Origin: Protula sp. h YS-2021
Lineage: Eukaryota > Annelida > Polychaeta > Sabellida > Serpulidae
Assembly (NCBI GenBank): GCA_949752745.1
Contig: OX457032.1
Location: 9,066,271 to 9,130,270, forward strand
Length of the DNA: 64,000 nucleotides
Direction of reading: 5' to 3'
In this document: positions 1-11,900 of the stretch, piece by piece
Numbering within the stretch: position 1 is the first letter of the stretch
Layout: every line of letters starts with the position of its first letter
The notes under the pieces: generated by a model
Seen by the model: only the letters and a program-made list of their open reading frames with translations
Told to the model about the DNA's origin: nothing
Databases searched by the model: none
Made by a program: the position numbers and the translations under genes

Positions 1-1339
1 ATATCTTTGTTTCTTCACAACGCATCAAAATAACACAAGGACACTATCATAGCTGCATCGTGATCGCAATAAAGCATAACAGAATGATGAAGCATCAATT
101 CTCCAGCATCAAATGATAAACGGGCACCATCATAGCAACATCTTAACGGCAACACAACCTAAACGCTTCAAACAGGGTATTCATATGTACCCAAACCAAG
201 CCGATTTCTTTGTTAAGTGACATTACTTTTATCTGTGCTGACCGCTCATGATAGAATAACGGAGAATTAATTCTCCAGCAGTCACATATCACATGACATA
301 TAGGCGTTTTCATAGCAACATCGTAATGGTAGCATAACCGACATGTTTCAAACAGATTGTTCACATGTATACATACCACACTTCAGCGGATTTCTGTGTT
401 AAGTCATCATTACTTTTATCTGTGTTGACTGAGAGAATAATTTCAAAATTTCCAGTTTTAAGTGTTTCCTTTTTTCTTTTGATTTTCTACTATATCTTTC
501 CCATCTGTATATTCCTTTGTTTTCTCTGTGGTATTTCTGCATCTCAGTCTCTACCTGTACCTATTTATGTCTAGAATGGTACGTCTTAATCTCTCTCTTT
601 AACTCTGTCTTTCTCTATATATTTATCTATCTATCTATCTATCTATCTCAAATTATTCAACAACAATAAACGAACGCCACTTTACAAAACTGTCATATAT
701 TTAAAATTACCTTCAATAGCATTCGAAAGGTTTCTAGTTTGATAGGGCGCAAGACAATTTTTCGTCATGAACTCAAAATTGTCATTAATGTTAAAAAACG
801 TTAAGAACTTATTATATACATCTCAGCAATATCTTGGCAATTTCCTTGAAAGACATATGTTATTGCTCACTAAACCCAATTAAAAATGAAACAACAATAA
901 ACAATAATCAATAAAGCAATAAACAAGTTCATGGTTTCGAGTGCGCATGCACAGTAGAGGAAACTAACAGGATTCCTGTGTCGAAGAAGCATACAGAACC
1001 AAATAAAAAGTACACGAAAAGTGTTTTTTATGACGTGGCTTATCTACAGTTGTCAAATCTTTATTGAAATGTGGAAAAATTTATTTATGACATAATTTAA
1101 TGGGTAGCTTAAGAAAGAGTGCTTCATCTATTTCGTAGTGATCTCGATGCATTTCGCTATTAATTTCTATGCTTCAAAGTTTGGCTGCCTCTATGTTTAT
1201 CCCCGAAACTGCCCTGTCCTGCCTTTGCTTAAATCTTTGTAGACGAAACCGTGAAGCCGCTTATTATCAGTAAAGTGAAATTTTACCTTTATTAAATTGT
1301 AAAAAGTTAGATAAATTATTGTTTATGTTCTTTACGTAG
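1..1339. other. Non-coding stretch upstream of the channel gene, with a diverged direct repeat
   Basis: No exon could be supported here, although the signal-peptide and first extracellular exons of the channel gene at 1340-3545 must lie here or further left. Two diverged copies of a roughly 178-bp sequence lie at about 136-300 and 314-440; both contain the shared words 'ttcaaacag' and 'cattacttttatctgtg'. A short TCTA microsatellite lies at about 620-648. The rest is AT-rich with no recognised feature. Confidence 0.5.
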
Positions 1340-3545
1340 GAAATGCCACGGATGTTTATGTGAGAGTAGCAATATCACAACTAAGGAGTCTAATGTCTGT
1401 GAGTTCCAACTACATATATTTTTATAATGGGAACATGTTTAAGAGTTGCTTAATTTTAGGAATAATAGGTAAGATTAACGTAGTGGTGGATGCAGATTTT
1501 GACCAAGAATGCAGTAAGTAACTTCAAAGCATTACCGAAAGTATTGAACTTACCAGTCGAACTATTTTTTCTGAAAAAAAGTTTAGCAACATTTTCGAAT
1601 GGGGGCATTAGAAACCTCTACCCTTCCTCCGTCCTCGGATCGGACTCTGTAATGCTTGTAATATGCTTCTAACGATAACCAAAACTTAAAACTTCAAATT
1701 CAAACTTAGCAATTTTTTTAATCAAAGCTTGGTGTTTAGATTTATAAAAAAACATAAATAAACAGTCAATCACTTAATAAATCTGTATGTTGTCTTCGGC
1801 ATGCTAAATAAAAAATGAAAACACATTCCATTTCTAACAGGATGCTGAAATGATCTTTGAGCTTCATCAAACTTGGGAAGATGAAAGATTCATCAACACA
1901 TCAGCAGATCAGTCTTCATATACAATTGTCGGGGCTAGCGAATTCCATACCTTATGGACTGCTGATACATACATTGTCAATGAGCTACCAAATGGAGTTT
2001 ATGAAACAACTCCGCATGACTTTATTCAAATATTTCCCAATGGATCACTGGCACAGACAACCAGACATGCAATTATATTTCATTGTAATGTTTTGCACTT
2101 CAAAATTCCTTCGAGAAATGAAATCTGTTGGATAAAGTTTGCGAGCGGTGAGATTCTTAGCATGTCATTTAAAATAAAACTTAGCATAGAGAAGGGTTGC
2201 ACTATCCCAATCGAATTAATATGTAAACAACGTAATATTTACATGTACAAAGTGCGAAAGAACAACAATGCCAACAACAGCGCTGTTTACTACCAAATTT
2301 TATTAACAAAATTATTAGCAAATATTGTTTGCTTCTATCGTAATTAGGCGCCTACTCTAGTGACGTGTTGCGCTTGCATTGGGAGAAAGAAAGCCCTGTA
2401 ATATTTACGCCAAGCTTTAGCACATTTGTTGTCGATGTCACACACACGGAATTACTTACTTGTTTTGCGGAGCAATATAGCGGTAATTATGTAATTAATT
2501 ATGCAAATAGCGTTATTTTATTATAATGTATGATTACAATCCAGAAAGAGCAACGTTTCATTCTGACATTCGTGAGATTAATAGAGACAAACACTCTTAC
2601 CTTGGAAGATATCAACATGTTGCTGAGTACTATAGTAATGTTCACTTCTTTTACAGAAACAAAATCTTGTCTTGAACTTGAACTACATGTGCGTAGGAAA
2701 TACAATGTCTACCATATCCAGATATTTCTACCAAGCACCTTAATTATATTTATTTCCTGGATGGGGTTTTGGCTTCACCATACAGAGGTTTCTGGTAGAT
2801 CACGTGTCCTGACAGTTGGCTTCACCTCCCTCATAGGCCAGATGATAGCAACTATTATTCTTAACCCCGACATGATGCACATGGAGGCTGTGATTGCTTG
2901 GAATTCTGGCTGTCTGATTCTCATTACCTTTGCTTTTGTTGAATTTATAGTTGTACACAGAGTGCATTTATGGGAGCAACAGAAAGCAAGAAGGCGCTCA
3001 TTTGATGAAAATAAGGTCCTATTAACAGTACTTAGCACTAACATACTACACATACAACACGCACAAATATATAACTTCTCTCACTTAAACTATTTGCTGC
3101 ATTGAGATTAATTAGCTAGAAATAATAACGTTCGCATTTTTATGGTTTAAATATTTAGTTACTTTATTTCATTTATTTTGTATTTTGTTTTGCTACTTTG
3201 TGTTTGTAGAATAAGGGCATTGCAGATAGCTTAATTAGTCATATTCAATACTTTGCTACTTTGTTTTAGAGAAGTGTACGGGCAGTAGAAGACAAAATAA
3301 ACGAAAATGAGACACATGAACCGAGTTCTTCCAGTGGAAAGTTTAACCATTTCATAAGAACTTCCAAGGTGTCCCCAAATGAAGTGGAAACAAATGAAGA
3401 AAGGGAAACCCTTAGGAAGGAAATAGATTTACATGGCCCAAGCGTGGCAGAGAAGGTGGACAGAGTTGGCAGGGCGGTATTTATAGTGTCATTCTTTGCG
3501 TTTGCTGCAGTGTATTGGGGCTACTTCGCGGCGACCGCCGAATAG
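1340..3545 (+). CDS. Cys-loop (pentameric) ligand-gated ion channel subunit, anion-channel-like, 3' five exons
   Basis: A plasma-membrane neurotransmitter-gated channel subunit of the GABA-A/glycine/GluCl type. Coding exons are 1340-1398, 1841-2147, 2348-2482, 2657-3015 and 3270-3545 (TAG stop); every junction has AG/GT ends and matching phase (1,0,1,1,0). Family marks in order: the TWEDERF loop (W-x-D-x-R), LWTADTYIVNE (usual LW-x-PDT-x-x-NE), PNGSLAQTTR, a Cys-loop with exactly 13 residues between its cysteines (C-N...I-C, about 2075-2119), an aromatic HWEKESPV segment, SCLELEL before M1, M1 beginning IQIFLPS with ISWMGFW, M2 at about 2806-2865, M3, a basic M3-M4 loop and M4 (VDRVGRAVFIVSFFAFAAVY) near the C-terminus. 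Arg at M2 0' and Leu at 9' are kept, but the usual P-A before R0' reads G-R-S and 6' is Phe. The ligand is unknown. The 5' exons (signal peptide, early extracellular domain) were not found. Placement in the family is firm; anion selectivity is inferred. Confidence 0.88.
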
Positions 3546-4099
3546 TCAACTGAATGTTTTAATACTTTATTGAGAAGTAGAGACAACTCTTATCAAACCT
3601 GTCCTATAATTACAGATTGGCAGCTTTTTTTCTATTTTTTATTGTCTTTATTCATACTGCAGGGTTACTTCAGCTAGAGAAAATTTGCACAGTGTTTGTG
3701 TTAATGACGACAACAATTCTGCCCTCTTTGCTGTTTATGTTGTTAGGGAAATTCAAGAAAAATATATTTATTTTATAGAGCAATTTGCAAAATATGTTTC
3801 TGCTAAATAATGAAGTTTAAATTTACATCTTATATTATCATGGTTTTGAAGAAAATAAGCATTTCCTGTTGCCATTGAGATAAATCTATGCATTTACACT
3901 AAGCTGTAACACAAGCGCATAAATATACCTGGCATTGTATGGGCAGTAAAATGCTGTCGGTAGTGGTCACATAATGGCGCATACACGGTTTTCTTTGGTA
4001 ACACCTGGCAAGACGAAGTCTCGCGAAGAGTTAAAGGTTTTGGTATTAGGGCACCCGTGAGATTTTCGTTGTGTTTTCTTTGCAGTCGACCGTAATTTT

Positions 4100-4130
4100 G
4101 CCCGTCATTTAGTTATCACAAATGACGGGC
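4100..4130. repeat. Perfect inverted repeat, 11-bp arms with 9-nt loop
   Basis: GCCCGTCATTT at 4100-4110 is followed after AGTTATCAC by its exact complement AAATGACGGGC at 4120-4130. It lies in intergenic DNA inside a diverged direct repeat; no terminator or gene end is near, so a function cannot be assigned. Confidence 0.75.
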
Positions 4131-4255
4131 GTTTCGTGAGAAACTGCTGGTCCGATTGGCCCCAAACTTTGGAATAATATGGAACTTAATTTAAACGAGT
4201 TCTATCAATATTAGTTTTGTTATTAAGTTTGTTTTTCAAGGTCAAATTAATACAC

Positions 4256-4288
4256 AAAGAGAGAGAGCGAGAGAGAGAGAGAGAGAGT
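4256..4288. repeat. GA microsatellite
   Basis: An almost pure (GA)n run, interrupted once by a 'gc', separating the two diverged ~170-bp repeats. Confidence 0.9.
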
Positions 4289-5529
4289 ATTTTTTCTTTA
4301 CAGTCGCCTGTCATCATAACTCGTCAAAAACTACTAGCTTGCTTGACACCAAACTTTGGAATTATACGTAAGTTGATCTAAACGAGTTCTTTCATTATAA
4401 AGTTCGTTTTCAAAGTCAAATTAATACGCAAAGACAGGGCATTTTTGCGGCCCTTACTGCCCGCATAGTGAACGCTCAGCACAAAGCAAAAGCTTACTGT
4501 GCGCTGTTGCAGTTACATAACACTTAAGGCCTCTTGCTATAAACACTGTGGAGGCTTTGGGGCATTGCTAAAAACTGTCAGTGTGTTTTTTCATATTAAG
4601 GTTGTTTTCAAGGTCAAATCAATACGCAAATCAATACGTATATTTCCTTTCTTTAGTCTCTATAATCGTTGCATCTGCCTTAACTTGCGGATTATCTGTG
4701 AGGTAAGACACCAGGTGAACAAGAGCCTAAATATTGGTAATGAAAATGAGCCTAGTCAATTGCCAAGTATTTTGATATTTGCATCGTAAGTTTGAAGCAG
4801 AAGATTATTAGGCTCATGGTAGTCCCCTGCCTAGCACTGAGCAAGAGCTACACTTGCAGAAAAGCAGAAAAAATGGTTAGATATCAATATGCGATATGAC
4901 GTACACGTGCCGTGACGTGCGATGTTGTGACGTCTGCTTACAGTGATACATATGTATTTTGATACAGGTGTTTCGTGACATACACTTGCTGTGACGTACG
5001 TGGACTCTGACGTACACGTACCGTGACGAATATGTGTCTGGTAGCAAATTTCTCTCGCCCAGTATTCCATATTACTAGCTACTGGGGGTGTTACGGTTAA
5101 AAATGTGGTTCGGTTAAAAATTTGAAAGAGAAACCCGCGGTTTTTTTCAGTTTAATTTTTTCACTGATTGTGAACAGCTGTGAAAAAAGATACTGCTTCG
5201 AGGTCAACTATAAAACTTCAGCATGTTGACATATTGCTCTTTTTAAATAAAAATGTGCAAATAGCTGACATCGTAATGTGAACTGTTCCTTTTGCAGTAG
5301 TAAAGTTATGTTTCCTAAGCTTTGTTCAAGATTTAAAGCTTCTTATAATATGTGTGAGTTCGTTTTTACTTCGTTGTAATTAAGAAGCACTGTAAATGTT
5401 CTTAAGTTACAACAAAACTGTAATGACTCTCATGTGAAACACTTCAAATTGAATTAGAAAACCTGTAATGACCAGCAAGAGGCCTTAAGTGTTATGTAAC
5501 TGCAATGACAGGATTTCTTTCCTAAACGG

Positions 5530-6850
5530 TGCTCTTGGAAAATTACGTTTTTGGCGAACTGTCAAAAATTGGCTGAATGGGGGCATTTATAACTTTTTTG
5601 GAAGCAATTTTCAAAATGTTGTTCTTCCACAATTTTCATTTGCATTCCTACTAATTTCGCATAAATGTTTACCAGGCTTACTTCTCTTGAAAAGCTACTT
5701 TTTTGGCAAGCCAAAAGAAAATTGCCTAAATAGGGGGCATTTTTAATTTTTATGGTAGCGAAGTTTTTCCCAAAATTTTGATAGGATTGCCTTCAAATGC
5801 TGCAAAAAATTTTAATAGGCTGTTCTCTGGAACGAAATTACTTTTTTGGTGATCCACCAAAATTGACTACATTTTGAGTTAGCCAATTTAGAAAATCCTT
5901 CTTCTCCAACAATTTGGATGGGATTGCTTTCGAATTTTGCATGACTGTTCACTAGGCAGTGCTCTTTTGAAAAGTTTTCTGGTGATCTCTCAAAAATTGG
6001 CTAAATGACAACTGGTAGGGACTGAAAAATATTTAATGACCAGTTTTCAAAATGCTTATTCTCCCACAAGTTTGATCGGACTTCTTTATAATTTTTGATA
6101 AGGTTTGTGTTCCAAGATAGTTCTCTATTGAAAATACTTGTTTGTGTCGATCCAAAAAAAGATCAGATTGCTTTTAAATATAGTACGAAAATTGGCTGCG
6201 TAGGTTTCTCTTGAAGTGTTTTGTGATGCTCCAAAAATGACCAAATAGGGAGTAGCTTTTAATTTATTTTTTTTGCTAGCCAATTTTCAAATTTTCCCGA
6301 CCATTTGAATAGGATAGACTTGAAATTTTGCATTAATGTTCGCATTGTCAAATATTTCTGACAATTCACCAAAAATTAGCTAAATGTCTGGTTTTTAAAA
6401 AATGTTTAGTAATAAATTTTCAAAATGCTTCTACTCTCACACGCATCAAATAGCCTTTAAATTTTGTATCAATGTTTTCTGGATACGACTCCGGTTTTTT
6501 CTTTTGATTTTGATCGGTTTTGATCGAATTGTTTTCAAATATTGCATAAATGTTCACTAGGCAGTGTTTTTTTGTCTCTCTACCAAAATTGCCTAAATGT
6601 GGGGCCTTTATACTTTGTTCGTTACTAGCTATAAAATGACTTGTCCCCCACAATTTTTATCGGAATGCCTTCAAATTTTATATAAATGTTCACCATTCAG
6701 TATTTTCTTACTTGTAATTACATTTTTTGGTGATCCGCAAGAAATTAGCTGAATGGGGACATTTAAAATTGATTTGGTAGCCAATTTTTGAAATGCTTCT
6801 TCTCCAACACTTTTGACCGGATTCGTTTAAAATTTACAATATCCTGTTTT
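5530..6850. repeat. Diverged tandem repeat, unit about 130-160 bp, about nine copies
   Basis: Each unit repeats the order 'ccaaaaattggctaaatgggg', 'agccaattttcaaaatg', 'cttctcccacaa', 'ggattgccttcaaattt', 'cataaatgttcacta'. Copies are strongly diverged and vary in length, which suggests an old satellite. The short open frames inside, such as the one at 6420-6653 on the minus strand, are by-products of the repeat. Confidence 0.7.
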
Positions 6851-8900
6851 TAAAATATCAGTACCGCTCTTTGGCGACTATTCAAGCCTGTTGATACGTG
6901 ATTCTCTAGATTTCGGCTGGTCACATTGTCCCTGGACATTCCTATTAAATAGCTTAAACGGGTGGACGTATCGACACTTTTTGCACATCTACAAGTGGTG
7001 GGTAACGTTTTAGTATGTGTATAGCAGTTGTATCCCCATTCTTGTTTGAGATACAATTACGCAAAATCATTGAGCTACGGGGTGGCGGAGGACTAATCAA
7101 ATAATTATTAAGTCTTTATGGAGACCTGTTTTAGGTGCTTCGTCACCCAATAAATTTTAAAGGAGTGATACTTTATTTACATACAATAGTCTCTAATTTA
7201 TCCATTTAAACGTCATATATGTTATAAACTGGTGTTTTTGATTCACATTATATAGCTAAAATGCATCATTTGCTGTTAGCTAAATATTTAGCTAAATACA
7301 AATATTATACTACTTTGGCACAATTTTAACAATTTTTGTAATATCGTACCGAAAAAAATCTTGAACAGTGGCCCTGTCAGCTTTATAGCAACGCGGAGTT
7401 TAGTAAAGCAGCTCCCTCGGTCACTGGGTCAGATTTTACACAGAACAACATACCGCATAATAAAGTGGTTTATCACTTTACTTGCAAATGTAACCAAAAA
7501 AGAACAAAAATTTACATTGAAATTTATTACATCTTCAGTCTCACATTAGAATCACAAATATGAAACTTGGAGAAAAACAAAAGCCCATTAGGTTAAAAAT
7601 GTCCATTTGTTCAAACCTGTTCCTAGTTGCATGAATTAAAACCAATTTAATGTAGTTTTTTTTATTAAATGTGGTCTTTTAAAATTCGTTTTGTTCTTGT
7701 TCTTCTTGTTCAAATCTTTGTTGCTTAACCTGAAACTGAAATCAAGGCACGTTTAATGGTAAAGTAACAACAAGATATGTTTCAATGTAAAACTAAATAG
7801 ACCATAAACCGTTAAATAGCGGAATGACCCCCTGCAAAAATCACAAGAGAAAAAAATATGTTTACCTGGTGACTTAAAGAGTCACCGAGATGCCTCTGAA
7901 GTAACCGGCTTTAGGCCAAAACGATTGCAAATCTCTAACTTTTTAAGAGAGAAAAGTCAGATTTCGGTTGATTATGGCCCAGAAGGTCAAGGTCACATAG
8001 GAAATCCATACATCTATCTCTGACCGTTTTTGAGACAATAGTTAACTTCCAGTTTTTTTATCTTGACTGAGTCCAAGGTCACCTATATGCATCCGATATA
8101 CATCTTATATAAAGTCTTTTAAGCCCAAAGGGTCGAAAATAAGCTTCTCCGATCAGGTTTTCGAGATAATGGTCAATCTTTTTCCAACGCTTTTTGTTAC
8201 AATGCTCACATGATCTTTGTCCTTCACTTTGAATGTCGGGATTTAGATCACGAAACTTTTCTGAAACCAAATATCTCCTATTCAAACGAGTATTTGAGCG
8301 CTATTTTTAGCCATTTTTCGTGATAAATGTGGATTTAAAAATATTTTGACCTCAGTTTGACATTAATTCTGGAGCTCAAGGTAAAAAAAGTTGCAGATTT
8401 TACGCGGACTCACTACCCTCTAAACCTTGGCCATGTGTCGTCTTCCTACGTCAAACCTTCTTGGAGTAGCTTTCTGAAAAGCACTTCGAGGTAAAAAAAA
8501 TTTAGCCCTTAACATGACCTTTACCTCAGAGGTCAAGGTAGAAAAACAGCAGATTTTGCGACAACGCTTCATTTTCTATCTATGTGCCAAATTTTAACTG
8601 AAATGACGTAATAGGAGTTTTCTGAAAACCATCTGAGGGGAAAACAAAACTATAAGAAAGCCAAAAAAATTAAAAGAAATAAATAGACTACCTAGCTAAA
8701 CAAACCCATTTGCAAACACTATTTGCAAGTGGGAGTGTGTTTTACCAAAAATTTGCCATTTATAAAGACACTTACTGCACAACTTTAATTTACTTCCAAA
8801 AAAAATACTTATGATTAGTTACTTAAAATTCATTTTCAAAAGTATGTTAACTATAGTGTAATGATAATTACGGGTTAGTCTAAGTGACACTGTGTTGTGA

Positions 8901-11900
8901 TTACTCGGCAGAGTGACCCTTCTTTTCTTTCTCTTGTATAACCTCTACCAACATTTCGTATAACTCCCTCTCGGTTGCTTTGTCTATATTATCTGTGCTG
9001 TGCACCTGCTAAAAACAAGTAAGCCATGTAGTTTATATTTTCGACTTCTCCTCGTGCGCCTGATGTAAATACGCGTACAGTGTAACATTTTTAGGATAAA
9101 TATTTATTTATTTTTTTATATATCATTGGAATACTTGAATATTAGTATTTAAGTACTATTTAACTTGGCATTTAACTTTAAAATAACATGAAATATATTG
9201 TTATTTATCAATGCAATATCAAGTTTGATAAAATCGTTGGCCATAGTATAAATATATATATATGTAACATTTCTGCTTTTACCTCGCCAGACTGGCTTTC
9301 GCTTGACTTGTGCCAGAACTTCCACCAGGCGGCGCGGCATTCCACCGACCTGTCATCGTCAGTGCATTTCTTCACCTTTTTACTGCGTACTCTGTTTCTT
9401 TTAGATTTACTTCCACTGCTCGATTTGCTCCCACTACTTCCACTTCCCGATTTACTTGACGATTTACTTCCGCTTGAGGACTTGCTTGACGATTTACTTC
9501 CGCTTGATGACTTGCTTGACGATTTACTTCCGCTTGACGACTTGCTTGACGATTTACTTCCGCTTGACGACTTGCTTTTGCTCTCGCTCGATTTGCTGTT
9601 GCTTTCCTCTGGCTTTTCCGTGGGTTCCACGACTTCAGCACTCTCCTCGCTTTCCTCACTTTCAACTGAAACATGATTTATAAACAATTTATTAAAGTGT
9701 AATGTTAATGTGCTTAACTGAGTTTAAGTCAAAGCAAAACATAAATTTGTATATGACCGATCTTTTGGGGAGTTTTGAAACGTTATATATCAAAATAACT
9801 AGTGCCAAAATCGGATAAAAAGAGTTAAGAATGTTAAGGCAACAAAATGACTACAAAAACAATACAATTAATCTATGACATTAGAATCTAAATCACTGAT
9901 GATGATTAGAAATACATTTCGCGTTTTGATCAAACAATTCGAGACTGAAGCAAGAACATGAAATACAAACAATCTAGAAATTTTGGAATTATTGCCAGGT
10001 GAATAAAGAAATACATCGACCGACTTCCAAAACTGCTCAACAACAATTCAAGTCACAATCTTTAAGTTAGTTAAACTTTGTATTCTAAGTATTGCAAATA
10101 TCCGTTTAGCTTCGAAAAATTTAAATGCTAGTTGAAAAAAGACCCGACAAAATTTTAACGGATATTAATGTGTAAAATACGTGGGCAAAATGGGCAAGTT
10201 AGGTAAATATATGTGTTTTTGGCCATTTTGCCCATCGATAATGCGCATAAAATACGTATATTTTCCCACGTAAAGATTTATACGCATTTTACACACAATT
10301 CCCACCGATTATTTAACGCCTTTTACACGTGTTTGTCCCCACGGATATTAGACAGATTTTGCCCACCAATGTAATGACCCAGATAGCAGTCCCATAATAT
10401 ATGTAGGTATTCCCACTTACCCATAAATAATGGTTGTTTTAATGGGGAAATTCCCATATAGCTAGTGGGATTCAGGGAAGTTTGAGACTCTTTCCCATAT
10501 GTATTATGCACCAGAACCTTTATCACTACAGTGCAGTTATAAAGTACTCCTTAAAACAATTTTCAGCATAAAAATTTTAGTGAGAGTTGTATTCCCATGT
10601 CTAACTTGTCCTCCACCAAAATATGCAACATTTAGCAAACTTTAAATATATTATATCTCAATGGCAGCTGTTTCTTTTTTGTCTGGGATAATAGGCTCAC
10701 ATTGCCAGACGACGTATAATATGAGTATATTTTCCCATGCATTTACTACGTGGAAATTTTCACGCATTATATACGTATATTTTACATGGGAATGCCCATA
10801 TGGGAAATTCTACGTAAAATATACGTGTAATATACAAATAACTTTTAATGAAATTTTACGTGGGAATTCAAAACTATAATGCACATATAATATGCGTTTA
10901 TTTACTCATGCATTTCAGTAGTGGGAAATTCTGCGTATATTATAGTTCAGGCATACAGGGGAATGCCCAAGGTGTGTATTACCCAGGAAAAACAATGCGT
11001 TTTACCTATGCATATGGTTTACATATGAATGTGACTTTTGATAAACACGTATAACACGTATGACACACCTTACGAGATACGGGTGTACTATAAGTGTCAA
11101 ACAATTCGCATATTATGCGTATCACATATGGACATCTTTTTGCCCACTCAAAATATATGCATAATATGCGTAACAAATAACACGCGTAATATGCATGGGC
11201 GAAAATGCGTGTAATAAACGTCCCCAGATCTGCGAGTAGTATGAGTGTGAAAGTATTCGCATATTATGCCTATCAAATATGGATATCTGTTTTCCCACGC
11301 AAAATATATGCTCAGTATGTGTCACTTATTACCGGGAGTTTCCGAAAAGAAGCTCCCCCCATATAAAAGACCCGGGGCTCTTATTAGGAAACTGTTTCCC
11401 AATAGAAGCCCCGGGGCTTCTGTTTGGTGTTAACATGAAGACCTGAAAAAATCTTTTCCTAATAAAAGCCCCCTGCTTCCATGCAAAGTCTTTTTAGAAC
11501 TCGTGTTTACTCCCACGCAAACACGGTGCACTTAATCCTTAGATATGAGGCAGCCTCTAAAATGTTCTGCGTCGTTGCTTAATCCTGTGCTTTGCACAAG
11601 ACGAACAGACACCCCCTCCCCACTGCCACCTTTACTCCGGAGTATTACCGGTACTGGAGATATAACAGGCCGAGCACTGAAACGGGCGGCGTGATGTTGC
11701 CCCTCCTTCCCTGCAGTCTTTTTAGAACTCGTGTTTATTCGCAATGCAGACACGGTGCACTTAATCCTTTGATGTGACGCAAACCCCTAGACACGTTCTG
11801 CGTCGTTGCTTAATTCTCTGCTTCGCACAAGCAACTCCCCCTCCCTCCGCTTTACCAGGATTTTTTAGCTACTGTTGTTGTTGTTGTGTGTTTTGTTAGT

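Larger units (their letters stand above)
3546..8900. other. Intergenic region between the channel and lectin genes
   Basis: About 5.3 kb without a supportable gene. It holds two diverged ~170-bp direct repeats (about 4083-4262 and 4301-4434, both with 'ccaaactttgga' and 'aacgagttct'), a GA microsatellite between them, a perfect 11-bp inverted repeat at 4100-4130, a long run of diverged ~145-bp units at about 5530-6850, and a stretch at 7870-8640 rich in 'aaggtca' words. The open frames here are short and show no family similarity I recognise. Confidence 0.55.

Noticed and set aside
1850..2347. Single 165-codon reading of the channel exon running into the intron
   Set aside because: Receptor similarity ends at 2147, where a GTGAG donor lies; the remaining residues are intron translation.
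9188..9676. Plus-strand frame encoding a Leu/Asp-rich repeat protein
   Set aside because: It is the complement of the Ser/Lys repeat exon of the minus-strand lectin gene; only the minus strand has matching splice sites and phase.
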